Positions 45,374 through 63,803 of a DNA stretch of 64,000 bases are shown piece after piece. A program made the position numbers and the translations under genes. The DNA is from Deinococcus terrestris. GTDB taxonomy: Bacteria > Deinococcota > Deinococci > Deinococcales > Deinococcaceae. The DNA lies in assembly GCF_009377345.1 (NCBI RefSeq), contig NZ_WBSL01000001.1, positions 619,001 to 683,000 of the forward strand, written 5' to 3'. Position 1 is the stretch's first letter. Every line of letters starts with the position of its first letter. Under the pieces are notes generated by a model. The model had not been told where the DNA came from and searched no databases. It saw only the letters and a program-made list of their open reading frames with translations.

Positions 45374-45383
45374 GCCTGCAGAC

Positions 45384-45773
45384 CTAGTCTCCCCGCACCT
45401 CCCCGTCCACGTACACCCACGCTTCCCCGACCCGCGCGAAATGGCTGCGCTCGCGCATCCGGCCCGTGCGTCCGCCCGCCCGGAAGGTGGCGGTGAACTC
45501 CACCTCGTCGCCCTCCGCCCGGTGGATGGTCAGGCCGGTGTAGCGCGTTCCGTCCCCCTCCAGATTCAGGTCGGCCGGGCAGGTGTCGGGGTGCCAGGTG
45601 CGCCTCACGTAATCGGTGTCGCGCAGGAAGTACGCCGCATACCGCGACCGCATCAGCGCCTCCGGCGTCTCGGCGGGCCGCTCGCCCGTATGCCGGGGGC
45701 TACAGCACGCGCTGTAACTGCGCCCCGAGCCGCACGGGCAGGGTTTGAAGGGCGGGAAGGGGAGGGGAGGCAT
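45384..45773 (-). CDS. YchJ-family SEC-C motif protein
   Basis: A 129-residue protein with an N-terminal SEC-C-type zinc motif (PCPCGSGRSYSACC) and an NTF2-like core, ALMRSRYAAYFLRDTDYVRR and VEFTATFRAGGRTGRMRERS, as in YchJ/UPF0225. Function unknown; the SEC-C motif suggests zinc-mediated binding to a protein partner. ATG 45773 is 7 bp after TATGCT (leaderless). Promoter overlaps that of the divergent methyltransferase. Confidence 0.88.
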   Translation of the reverse strand: MPPLPFPPFKPCPCGSGRSYSACCSPRHTGERPAETPEALMRSRYAAYFLRDTDYVRRTWHPDTCPADLNLEGDGTRYTGLTIHRAEGDEVEFTATFRAGGRTGRMRERSHFARVGEAWVYVDGEVRGD

Positions 45774-45780
45774 GGCGGGC

Positions 45781-45790
45781 AGCATAGACT
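45781..45790. promoter_or_regulatory. Overlapping divergent -10 boxes
   Basis: TATGCT (minus, 45786-45781) and TAGACT (plus, 45785-45790) share the two bases at 45785-45786. They are 7 and 8 bp from the starts at 45773 and 45799, so both genes would be leaderless and their promoters mutually exclusive on one DNA molecule. Confidence 0.7.
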
Positions 45791-45798
45791 GACCCCCG

Positions 45799-46593
<795 letters not shown>

Positions 46594-46642
46594 GCCATCT
46601 GGCCGAGGAACCGTGCCCGGCACCCTCTGCTAGCCTCCCCCC

Positions 46643-48466
<1,824 letters not shown>

Positions 48467-48480
48467 AGGAACTCGGAGCG

Positions 48481-48517
48481 GGGGCGGGAGGCAGCCGGGT
48501 GGCCTCCCGCCCCTTTT
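48481..48517 (+). terminator. Intrinsic terminator of pepF
   Basis: Twelve-base perfect arms GGGGCGGGAGGC and GCCTCCCGCCCC around a 9-base loop, followed by TTTT. Confidence 0.92.
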
Positions 48518-48678
48518 CACGCTTTACTGCTGCCTGGTTAAAGCCACTCGTAGGCAAAGACCCACGGCGCTCTCGCCACTCGTCTGAACCCAGGGTAAGA
48601 AGCGCGACCAGGGCGCGGCGAAAATCTTGCCTGAGTCCAGCCTAATCCCCATACTCCTTCTTAGTTAGTCCAGTGAGG
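48518..48678. other. Intergenic stretch with a promoter-like pair
   Basis: No gene can be supported here. TTGCCT (48627-48632), 17 bp, CATACT (48650-48655) would initiate a plus-strand transcript near 48662 that runs straight into the AT-rich repeat at 48679. A small non-coding RNA is possible but unproven. Confidence 0.35.
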
Positions 48679-48725
48679 CAAAATTTTCACAACCAGATTT
48701 ATCGTGATAAATTTCACTTACAGCA
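48679..48725. repeat. 47-bp AT-rich intergenic element, copy A
   Basis: Aligns without gaps to 53473-53519 with 40 of 47 identical. About 30% GC in a two-thirds-GC region. It holds TCAC (48687-48690), the core CCAGATTTATC and GTGA-N6-TCAC (48704-48717). It lies between the converging pepF and YbjN genes, abutting the latter's terminator. Confidence 0.85.
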
Positions 48726-48727
48726 CA

Positions 48728-48754
48728 ATAAGAAAGGCGGGGAAGCCCCCGCCC
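48728..48754 (-). terminator. Intrinsic terminator of the YbjN gene
   Basis: Minus-strand GGCGGGG and CCCCGCC arms with a GCTT loop followed by TTTCTTATT, 10 bp after the stop at 48764. Confidence 0.9.
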
Positions 48755-48763
48755 AGATCCCGC

Positions 48764-49228
<465 letters not shown>

Positions 49229-49295
49229 TTGAAACTCCTCCTGTGGGGCAAACCCGGCGCAGATTCTAACATCCGCTGTCCCGGCAGGTCCCCGC

Positions 49296-50348
<1,053 letters not shown>

Positions 50349-50402
50349 CGGCGGGCACCGTAACACATGGGGCCAGCCCAGAGGAGGTGTCAGACTGCGG
50401 CC

Positions 50403-50522
50403 ATGTTCGGCCTCGTGTTCGCCGCCCTCCTGAGCCTCGCCTGTGCCGCGTCCGGCCTGGGCCTGTGCCGGGAACGTGCGACACACCTGCGCTGCCGTCT
50501 GGCGCTCCACCGCCACCGATGA
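50403..50522 (+). CDS. Possible 39-residue hydrophobic small protein
   Basis: ATG 50403 is exactly 6 bp after CAGACT, the spacing seen for leaderless genes in this window. It would encode a short hydrophobic helix ([19 protein letters not shown]) with three cysteines, followed by a basic Arg/His tail. There is no homology evidence; it may be non-coding sequence between the divergent peptidase and sucC. Confidence 0.3.
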   Translation: MFGLVFAALLSLACAASGLGLCRERATHLRCRLALHRHR

Positions 50523-51812
<1,290 letters not shown>

Positions 51813-51815
51813 GTC

Positions 51816-52727
51816 ATGGGTATCCTCGTTGACAAGAACAGCAAGGTCATCGTGCAGGGCATGACCGGCCGCGAAGGCGCCAGCCACTCCCGCGCCATGC
51901 GCGACTTCGGCACCCAGGTCGTCGCGGGCGTGACGCCCGGCAAGGGCGGCACCGAGTTCGAGGGCTGGCCCGTCTACAACTCGGTCGAGGAGGCGAAAGC
52001 CGCGACCGGCGCGAACGTCTCCATCATCTTCGTCCCCCCCGCCGGGGCCGCCGACGCCGTGCTGGAAGCTGCCCATGCCGGGATGCCCCTGATCGTCCTG
52101 ATCACCGAGGGCGTCCCCACCGTGGACATGATGCGGGCCGTGCAGGAGGTCAAGGAACTCGACGCGCAGAGCCGCGCCCAGGGCGGCCAGGGCGTGCGCC
52201 TGATCGGCGGCAACTGCCCCGGCCTCGTCACCAACGGCGAGGCCAAGGTCGGCATCATGCCCAACCGCATCTACGAGAAGCCCGGCCGCATCGGGCTGAT
52301 CAGCCGCTCCGGCACCCTGACCTACGAGGCCGCCAAGCTGCTCAACGACGCTGGGATGGGCACCTCCACCACCGTCGGCATCGGTGGCGACCCCGTGATC
52401 GGCACGACCTTCGCGGACGTGCTCCCCATGTTCGAGGCCGACCCGGACACCGACGCCGTGGTCGTGATCGGCGAGATCGGCGGCGCGGACGAGGAAGCGG
52501 CGGCCGAGTACATCGCCGCCAACATGAAGAAGCCTGTCGTGGCCTTCATCTCGGGCCGCTCGGCCCCGGCGGGCAAGCGCATGGGCCACGCGGGTGCGAT
52601 CATCATGGGCAACGTCGGCACGCCCGAAAGCAAGCTCGCCGCCTTCAAGGCCGCGAACGTGCCGGTGGCCGACACCATGCCCGAGATCATCGAGCTGGTC
52701 AAAAAGGCGCTGAACGTCACCGCCTGA
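51816..52727 (+). CDS. sucD: Succinyl-CoA ligase alpha subunit
   Basis: A 303-residue CoA-binding subunit with [20 protein letters not shown] (CoA site), [10 protein letters not shown] and [15 protein letters not shown], then [16 protein letters not shown]. The active-site phosphohistidine is in [11 protein letters not shown]. It starts 3 bp after sucC, ending in an apparent terminator at 52746. Confidence 0.97.
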   Translation: MGILVDKNSKVIVQGMTGREGASHSRAMRDFGTQVVAGVTPGKGGTEFEGWPVYNSVEEAKAATGANVSIIFVPPAGAADAVLEAAHAGMPLIVLITEGVPTVDMMRAVQEVKELDAQSRAQGGQGVRLIGGNCPGLVTNGEAKVGIMPNRIYEKPGRIGLISRSGTLTYEAAKLLNDAGMGTSTTVGIGGDPVIGTTFADVLPMFEADPDTDAVVVIGEIGGADEEAAAEYIAANMKKPVVAFISGRSAPAGKRMGHAGAIIMGNVGTPESKLAAFKAANVPVADTMPEIIELVKKALNVTA

Positions 52728-52745
52728 CCTTCGGGACAGAAAGTA

Positions 52746-52775
52746 GGGGAGAGGGGGCGCTAGCCTTCTCTCCCC
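52746..52775 (+). terminator. Terminator-like hairpin after sucD
   Basis: GGGGAGAG and CTCTCCCC arms, 19 bp after the sucD stop, followed by GCCTTTGG. The U-run is weak. Confidence 0.55.
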
Positions 52776-52839
52776 GCCTTTGGTTCCCTTCCGTAACTCC
52801 GCGTCACATCGCCGTCAGGCCCCCGCGTAGACTGAAGGC

Positions 52840-53406
52840 ATGCAAGCTCGCCTGCTCGCCCTCGCCGCCCTGCTGCTGGGAACGGCCCCGGCCCTGACCA
52901 TCGCGGGGAGCGTGGTCGGCGCGGTGCCGGGAGAGACCCGCGTGAGTGGCTGGGCGGTGACTCCCTCGGGGCAGCCTGTTGAGGAACTCGTCAGCGTGCC
53001 CGTGACCGGGAGCACCTTCCGGCTGGAAATCCCCACCGCTCCGCCGACCTTCCGCGCCCAGACCGCCCTGAATCCTCAGAATGTCGCCTGGCCCGGCGTC
53101 CTCGATCCCGTCACCGCGAGCGGCCAGCCCCAGACGGCCGAACTCAAGTTCTTCACCTACCGCGACCTCAACCGCAGCGGCCAGCGCGACGCGAACGAGC
53201 CGCTGCGCGAGGTCAGTCTCGATACTGGGCGCGGCACCCTGTTTGTCGTCTGGGTGAGCAGTGACGTGACCGTGCGGGCCAGTCGGGGCTACGCCGTGAA
53301 CCTGGGGCGCGGCTGGAACGCCTTCGAGGTTGAGGTTGGCCGGGCGGTTCGCATTGCCCCCTTCGCCGCTGGAGTGGCCCGCGTCACCCTGGAACTCAGC
53401 CGCTGA
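52840..53406 (+). CDS. Secreted protein with an EF-hand-like loop
   Basis: A 188-residue exported protein of unknown family. A signal peptide ([20 protein letters not shown]) is followed by a beta-rich domain that begins [20 protein letters not shown] and resembles a carboxypeptidase-regulatory/transthyretin-like sandwich. Residues 109-120 ([12 protein letters not shown]) fit a 12-position EF-hand/dockerin Ca-binding loop (D1, N3, S5, G6, D9, E12). ATG 52840 is 6 bp after TAGACT (leaderless). Terminator follows at 53422. Confidence 0.78.
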   Translation: MQARLLALAALLLGTAPALTIAGSVVGAVPGETRVSGWAVTPSGQPVEELVSVPVTGSTFRLEIPTAPPTFRAQTALNPQNVAWPGVLDPVTASGQPQTAELKFFTYRDLNRSGQRDANEPLREVSLDTGRGTLFVVWVSSDVTVRASRGYAVNLGRGWNAFEVEVGRAVRIAPFAAGVARVTLELSR

Positions 53407-53421
53407 GCAGTGTAGGTGAAT

Positions 53422-53451
53422 GGAGGGGTTCTTCGCGGCCCCTCCTTCTTT
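53422..53451 (+). terminator. Intrinsic terminator of the secreted-protein gene
   Basis: GGAGGGG and CCCCTCC arms with a 10-base loop, followed by TTCTTT. Confidence 0.85.
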
Positions 53452-53472
53452 ACGTTTATCCCGTTGATCGAA

Positions 53473-53519
53473 CAAAAATTTCACGACCAGATTTATCGTG
53501 AAACTATTCACTTATAGCA
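53473..53519. repeat. 47-bp AT-rich intergenic element, copy B
   Basis: The second copy of the element at 48679-48725. Here the left dyad is perfect: TTTCACGA, 9 bp, TCGTGAAA. GTGA-N6-TCAC (53498-53511) is again present with a different 6-bp spacer. It lies between the converging secreted-protein gene and bshA. Confidence 0.85.
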
Positions 53520-53531
53520 GCACCACTTGAC

Positions 53532-54665
<1,134 letters not shown>

Positions 54666-54749
54666 AGAGTGCGGAGTATAGGGCGCCCCGCCCAAGCTGA
54701 CCCGCCTGTGATGAAACTGTGGGAATGCTCACGCTACGGTGGCGGCATC

Positions 54750-55595
54750 ATGCTTGCCGTCGTGACGGATTCCACCTGCGACCTCGCCCCCGAGACGGCC
54801 CGGCAGCTCGGCCTGCACGTGGTCCCGCTGCGGGTCGTGATGGGCGGCCGGACGCTGCTGGACTGGCAGGAAGTCGACCCCGACGCCGTTTATGACCACC
54901 AGCGTTCCGGCGGACAGGTGGACACCGAACCCGCCACCCAGGCGGCGTTTGAGCGGGTCTACCGGGAACTGCTCGGCACGCACGACGCCATCCTCAGCCT
55001 GCACATCAGCGGCCACCTCTCGGCCACCGCCGCGCATGCCCGGCAGGCGGCGCAGGCGCTGGGCGCCGGGCACCGTATCCAGGTCCTCGACAGCGGCTTC
55101 GCCTCCCTGCCGCTGGCCGAGGCCGCCCTCGCCGCGCGGGAAGCCATAGACCGGGGAGGGGACCTCGCCGCAGCGAAGCAGGCGGTAACCGGGATTCAGA
55201 ACAGCTTGATGGCCGAGTTCAGCGTCCCCACTCTGGAATACCTGCGCCGGGGCGGGCGCCTCTCGCGCACGCAGGAATTTATCGGCAACATGCTGGGCGT
55301 GAGGCCCGTGCTGCGCTTCGACGCCGGGCGCCTGAAGGCCGTGCGCCGGGTCCGGGCCGCGCAGGCGACCGGGGACATCCTCACGCAGCTCGAAGCGCAG
55401 TTCGGCCGCGAACCCGTCGCGGTCACCATCGGGCACGCGGGCCGCGACGCCGCCCGCATCGCTGAACTGCGCTCGGCCGTGCAGGCCAGCGGGCTGAATG
55501 TTGTCCGGGGCCGACTGCAACTTCTCGGCCCCGTGATCGGTGCCCACGTCGGCCCCGGCACCTATGGACTGCTGGCCCGGCCCGTGTTCGCCTGA
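54750..55595 (+). CDS. DegV-family fatty-acid-binding protein
   Basis: A 281-residue DegV/FakB-type protein that binds a long-chain fatty acid: [40 protein letters not shown] (carboxylate site), [35 protein letters not shown] and a final [10 protein letters not shown]. FakB relatives present fatty acid to the FakA kinase; no FakA gene is in the window. ATG 54750 is 9 bp after a TACGGT box. Confidence 0.92.
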   Translation: MLAVVTDSTCDLAPETARQLGLHVVPLRVVMGGRTLLDWQEVDPDAVYDHQRSGGQVDTEPATQAAFERVYRELLGTHDAILSLHISGHLSATAAHARQAAQALGAGHRIQVLDSGFASLPLAEAALAAREAIDRGGDLAAAKQAVTGIQNSLMAEFSVPTLEYLRRGGRLSRTQEFIGNMLGVRPVLRFDAGRLKAVRRVRAAQATGDILTQLEAQFGREPVAVTIGHAGRDAARIAELRSAVQASGLNVVRGRLQLLGPVIGAHVGPGTYGLLARPVFA

Positions 55596-55602
55596 CCCTG
55601 CT

Positions 55603-56373
55603 TTAGCCCCGCCGTGCCATGAACAGCACCCGTGTGAAGGCGTAGTACACCCGATCGCCCGGCCAGCGTCCGCGCAACCGCTCCAAGTAGGCCGCCGTGA
55701 AGCGTGTCCCATCCTCCACGCTCAGCCGCGACAGGTACGGCACCAGCGCCGTGCCCCGTGTCCAGTCCAGCACGCCCTCCGCCCCCGGCAACACCACCGG
55801 GTAGACCCTGCTCAGCGCCGTGACCTCCGCTGCTCCCAGCTCGTCCAGCCGCTCAGCGTAGGCGGCGGGCGTCAGCACCGGAGAGGCGCCCTGCGCGGTG
55901 CCGAACCGGGTAAAACCGCCCAATTCTGCCGCGAACTCGTTCGCCGTCTCGGTCAGCAGGCGGTGGCTGTCGTGGTCGTGGTTGGCCGGCACCTGCACGG
56001 CCAGCACGCCGCCCGGCCGCAGCCGCGCCCACAGCCGGGCCAGCAGCGCCGGGTGGTCGGGCAGCCATTGCAGCGCCGCGTTGGAAAAGATCAGGTCGTA
56101 GTCGCCCGTGAGATCGGCAATGTCTCCCCGCTCAAAGCGCAGGTTTGGCAGGCCCGCCGCGTCCGCCCGCGCCAGCATCTCCGCGCTGCTGTCCAGCCCC
56201 AGGACCCGCGCGTCCGGGAAGCGCTCGGCCAGCATCCGCGTCGGCTCCCCCGTGCCGCACCCCAGGTCCACCACGTCGCGGTAGGGGAGATCGGGAAACA
56301 GGGCCAGGAGGTCGCGGACGGGAGCGCTGCGGGCCTCACGCCAGCGGTGGTACACCTCGGGATTCCAGGTCAT
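55603..56373 (-). CDS. tam: Trans-aconitate 2-methyltransferase-like protein
   Basis: A 256-residue SAM methyltransferase close to Tam: WNPEVYHRWREARSAPVRDL at the N-terminus, motif I VVDLGCGTGEPTRMLAERFP, LGLDSSAEMLARADAAG, and SNAALQWLPDHPALLARLWA, the aconitate-family hallmark. The product likely methylates trans-aconitate formed from TCA-cycle cis-aconitate, preventing aconitase inhibition. ATG 56373 is 6 bp after TAGGCT (leaderless). It converges with degV. Confidence 0.85.
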   Translation of the reverse strand: MTWNPEVYHRWREARSAPVRDLLALFPDLPYRDVVDLGCGTGEPTRMLAERFPDARVLGLDSSAEMLARADAAGLPNLRFERGDIADLTGDYDLIFSNAALQWLPDHPALLARLWARLRPGGVLAVQVPANHDHDSHRLLTETANEFAAELGGFTRFGTAQGASPVLTPAAYAERLDELGAAEVTALSRVYPVVLPGAEGVLDWTRGTALVPYLSRLSVEDGTRFTAAYLERLRGRWPGDRVYYAFTRVLFMARRG

Positions 56374-56560
56374 GGAAACAGCCTAATCCGTGGCTGTGCC
56401 ATGTGTACGTACCAAAGTGGTGACAAGCGAAGCTGCTTAATGCCTGGTCGGACCCGTGGTCCAGTTTCGTTCCCTGCCCCGCTCCTTTTCGCTCGTTGTT
56501 TTCGCCGCCGAGGGGGGAACCGAGCCTCTGAGGGCCAATCCCCACCCTGCCCAACAGCAA

Positions 56561-56588
56561 GAGGGGCGGACCCGCAGGCCCGCCCCTC
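56561..56588 (-). terminator. Probable terminator of ileS
   Basis: GAGGGGCGG and CGCCCCTC arms lie 12 bp past the ileS stop; the minus-strand continuation TTGCTGTTGG is moderately U-rich. The rest of 56374-56560 shows no gene. Confidence 0.65.
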
Positions 56589-56599
56589 CCGTTCATCCC

Positions 56600-59884
<3,285 letters not shown>

Positions 59885-59916
59885 GGTGGCTCCTGGGGAG
59901 GGGGTCGGGTGGGAGG

Positions 59917-59961
59917 AAAAACGGCAGGGCGCGCCCCAGCGTGCTGCTGCTGGGACGCGCC
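59917..59961 (-). terminator. Regulated terminator of the ileS T-box
   Basis: A long GC-rich stem with a CAGCAGCA-type loop and a five-T run, 33 bp upstream of the ileS start. Confidence 0.85.
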
Positions 59962-60221
59962 GGGGACACTCTCGCGCGTGGTACCACCCAACTTCGCCGC
60001 CCGTGGGGAGCGACCTTCATTGACGCCCTCTGCCGGGGGGCGGTCCGGACGGGTCTACTGGGCCGCAGGGCGGCTGTTCTTCCGTCGGCGCGGGAGGGGA
60101 TCTTCGGCGGGGGGGCACCTCGTCCGGCTCTCACCGTCCCGGACTCGCTCGTGAGGGCCTGCTTCCCCGCGTACTCGCCTCGCGTATCGCCTCTTGCATT
60201 GCTCACCCCCCGCAGGGAGTG
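59917..60221 (-). promoter_or_regulatory. T-box leader (tRNA-Ile riboswitch) of ileS
   Basis: On the minus strand the distal stem I region is GACGGTGAGAGCCGG. The specifier region GAAGATC has ATC (Ile) at 60101-60099, and the T-box core is GTTGGGTGGTACCACGCG (59992-59975) with TGGT to pair with the ACCA end of uncharged tRNA-Ile. An intrinsic terminator (59961-59917; arms GGCGCGTCCCAGC and GCTGGGGCGCGCC, then TTTTT) makes this a transcriptional switch: uncharged tRNA-Ile stabilises the antiterminator and allows ileS transcription. Confidence 0.88.
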
Positions 60222-60227
60222 ACGCTC

Positions 60228-60257
60228 ATGGTAGGCGGGCAGCATGGGCCGGGTCAA
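60228..60257 (-). promoter_or_regulatory. Promoter of the ileS T-box transcript
   Basis: Minus-strand TTGACC (60257-60252), an 18-bp spacer and TACCAT (60233-60228). The start of transcription would be near 60221, giving a leader of about 335 nt. Confidence 0.75.
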
Positions 60258-60275
60258 TCGTGGCCGCCAGGGGGA

Positions 60276-60281
60276 TACAAT
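60276..60281 (+). promoter_or_regulatory. -10 box of the tal-rho transcript
   Basis: TACAAT (60276-60281), divergent from the ileS promoter. The predicted start site coincides with ATG 60288, a short open frame, about 60 nt ahead of tal. Confidence 0.6.
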
Positions 60282-60287
60282 CGCCCC

Positions 60288-60323
60288 ATGTCGCCTGCCC
60301 TGCGCGGGCGGGCCGCCGACTGA
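60288..60323 (+). CDS. Possible 11-codon leaderless leader peptide before tal
   Basis: ATG 60288 is exactly 6 bp after TACAAT. It encodes [11 protein letters not shown] and stops 25 bp before the tal start, which itself has a good AGGAG site. It could be a leader peptide modulating tal-rho expression or a chance ORF. Confidence 0.3.
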   Translation: MSPALRGRAAD

Positions 60324-60348
60324 CCCCTTTTTCCACCAGGAGCCGACC

Positions 60349-61070
60349 ATGGAATTTTTCATCGATACCGCTGTCGTGGACGAGGTCCGCGAGATCAATG
60401 CCTGGGGCGTCCTCTCGGGCGTCACCACCAATCCCAGCCTCGTCGTCGCCTCCGGGCGCGACTTCAAGGAAGTCATTCAGGAGATCGCCGGACTCGTCGG
60501 CGGGGCCATCAGCGCCGAAGTCACGGCGCTCGACGCCGAGGGCATGATCAAGGAGGGGCGCGAGGTCGCGCAGTGGAGCGAGCACGTCGTCGTCAAGCTG
60601 CCCCTCACGCCTGCCGGGCTCCAGGCCTGCAAGACGCTGACGGGCGAGGGCATCAAGACCAACGTGACCCTCTGCTTCTCGGTCCCGCAGGCCCTGCTCG
60701 CCGCCCGCGCCGGGGCGACCTACATCAGCCCCTTCGCGGGCCGGGTCGATGACATCGGCTGGGACGGCACCGAGCTGATCCGCCAGATCAAGGAAGCCTA
60801 CGTGCTGGGCGACATCCGGACCAAGGTGCTCGCGGCGTCGATCCGTCACCCGCAGCATGTCGTGCAGTCCGCGCTGGCCGGGGCGGACGTGGCGACCATT
60901 CCCTACAAGGTCTTCACGTCCATGATCAAGCACCCGCTGACCCAGGCGGGCCTCGACGCCTTCCTCGCCGACTGGGCGAAGCGGGCGGGGGCCAGTGCTG
61001 AGACGCCCGCGAGCGAGGCGGGCACCAACCCGCAAACGGGCGGCGTCAACGCCCAGGGAGGCCAGACGAA

Positions 61071-61074
<4 letters not shown>
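60349..61074 (+). CDS. tal: Transaldolase (TalC/FSA-like)
   Basis: A 241-residue small transaldolase-fold enzyme: [30 protein letters not shown], Schiff-base lysine in [13 protein letters not shown], and [18 protein letters not shown]. It transfers dihydroxyacetone units in the pentose phosphate pathway; fructose-6-phosphate aldolase is the alternative within this subfamily. The last 25 residues are a Gly/Gln/Ala-rich tail outside the fold. It has AGGAGCCGACC before the ATG and its stop overlaps rho (GTGA). Confidence 0.92.
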
Positions 61075-62345
<1,271 letters not shown>

Positions 62346-62399
62346 GCCCCGCCCCCCCCGGCCCCGCTTCCCCGTGGGGCCGCGTTTCCTGGAGTCCGC

Positions 62400-63803
62400 G
62401 TGCGTGAGTCCCCCTCCTGGCCCCCCCTGGGGCACCGCTCCTTCCTGACCCGCTCCCTGCTGCTCGCCGCCTTCCTGCTGGCGCCCTCGGCGACTGCCCA
62501 ACCCGGCCTGCCCGCCCTGAGCGGCCCCGCCGAGCGGCTCGGCGCCGCGCTGCCCCGCGTGCACCTCGTGCGCGAGGACCCCGCCCGGCTCGTCGTCGTG
62601 ACCCGCGAGGCTCCGGCGCAACTCGCCCGCCGCTACGGGGTGCCGCCTTCGGCGGTGACGCCGCTGCCCGGCGGGCAGGCCGAGTTGCCCCTGCCTCCGG
62701 TCGCCCCGCCCGTCCGCGAACCCTTCCGCCCGGCGTCGGTCGTGCCCCACCGGGTGCAGCCCGGCGAGACGCTGGACACCGTGGCCGCCCGGCACGGCCT
62801 GCGCGTGGTCGAGCTCCTGGGCGCCAACCTCGACCGCCCCAGCCTCGACGACTTGCGGGCAGGGGAGACCCTCTGGATTCCCACCGCCGAGCGCGGCCTG
62901 CTCGTGCGCGTCAAGCCGGGCCAGACTGCCCTGTCCCTGATCGCGGGCTACGGGGCCGACCTCGCGGGGACGGCGCAGGCAAACGGGGTGCTGCCCACCA
63001 CCCTGGAGCCGGGGGACTTCCTGCTGCTGCCCGGCGTGACGCCCGACACCCTGCACGAGCGTCTCCTCGACCGCCGCGAGGCCGAGGAGGCCGCCCGCGA
63101 AAAGGCCGAGGCCCGGCAGCGCGAGCGCGAACGCCTGGAGGAAAAGTACGCCCGCCAGGCCCGTTACGAGGCCTACCTCGCCGCCCAGCAGGCCCGCGAA
63201 CGCGCCCGATTGCAGGAGAAGTACGACCGCTACGCCGCCTACCTCGCCTGGAAGACCAGCCCCGAGCGCCAGCAACTCAACGACCGCTACGAGCGCCAGG
63301 CCCAGTACGAGGCCGCCCTCGCCGCCCAGGCGGAGGCCCGCCGCGAGCGCGAGCGCCGTCAAGCCGAAGCCCAGGCGGCGGCCCGCTCGGCCCCGACCGT
63401 CCGCCCGGCGGTCGCTGGCCCCGTCGCCGGGCTGCGCTGGCCCGTCCACGGAGCCCGAGTCACCAGCCGCTTCGGCGAAGAGGACATCGACTACCACAAG
63501 CAGGTCTTCCACGGCGGGGTGGACCTCGCCGCCCCCGCCGGGACCCCGGTGTACGCGGCGGCGGGCGGCACTGTCGTGGAAAGCGGCTACGGCGCCTACG
63601 GCCTGAATGTGCTGACCGGTGGGGGCGGCACCACCCTGGTCTACGGCCACCTCAGCCGCGCGGCGGTGCAGGCCGGGCAGACGGTGGCCTCCGGCGACTT
63701 GCTGGGCTTTGTGGGCTGCACCGGCATCTGCACCGGCCCCCACCTGCACTTCGAGGTCCGCCCCGGCGGGCAGGCGGTCGACCCGCTTCCGCTGCTCCCG
63801 TGA
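62400..63803 (+). CDS. LysM/M23 peptidoglycan peptidase with coiled-coil
   Basis: A 467-residue envelope hydrolase. It has a signal sequence (RSLLLAAFLLAPSATAQ), two LysM-like modules (VQPGETLDTVAARHGLRVVE and VKPGQTALSLIAGYGADLAG) and a long charged coiled coil (about 220-325) with three imperfect repeats around EKYARQARYEAYLAAQ. It ends in an M23 domain: HGGVDLAAPAG, GYGAYGLNVL, YGHLS and the metal motif GPHLHFEV. Probably an EnvC/DipM-like factor for cell separation, either catalytic or an activator. GTG start 62400 follows GGAGTCCGC. Its stop overlaps the response-regulator start. Confidence 0.9.
   Translation: MRESPSWPPLGHRSFLTRSLLLAAFLLAPSATAQPGLPALSGPAERLGAALPRVHLVREDPARLVVVTREAPAQLARRYGVPPSAVTPLPGGQAELPLPPVAPPVREPFRPASVVPHRVQPGETLDTVAARHGLRVVELLGANLDRPSLDDLRAGETLWIPTAERGLLVRVKPGQTALSLIAGYGADLAGTAQANGVLPTTLEPGDFLLLPGVTPDTLHERLLDRREAEEAAREKAEARQRERERLEEKYARQARYEAYLAAQQARERARLQEKYDRYAAYLAWKTSPERQQLNDRYERQAQYEAALAAQAEARRERERRQAEAQAAARSAPTVRPAVAGPVAGLRWPVHGARVTSRFGEEDIDYHKQVFHGGVDLAAPAGTPVYAAAGGTVVESGYGAYGLNVLTGGGGTTLVYGHLSRAAVQAGQTVASGDLLGFVGCTGICTGPHLHFEVRPGGQAVDPLPLLP

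Noticed and set aside
56374..56599. Short open frames between the Tam-like gene and ileS
   Set aside because: They have no promoter or ribosome-binding site, low-complexity translations, and overlap the ileS terminator.
60244..60348. N-terminal extension of transaldolase from an upstream in-frame ATG
   Set aside because: The TACAAT promoter lies inside the extension, and the fold begins at the ATG at 60349 with a proper ribosome-binding site.
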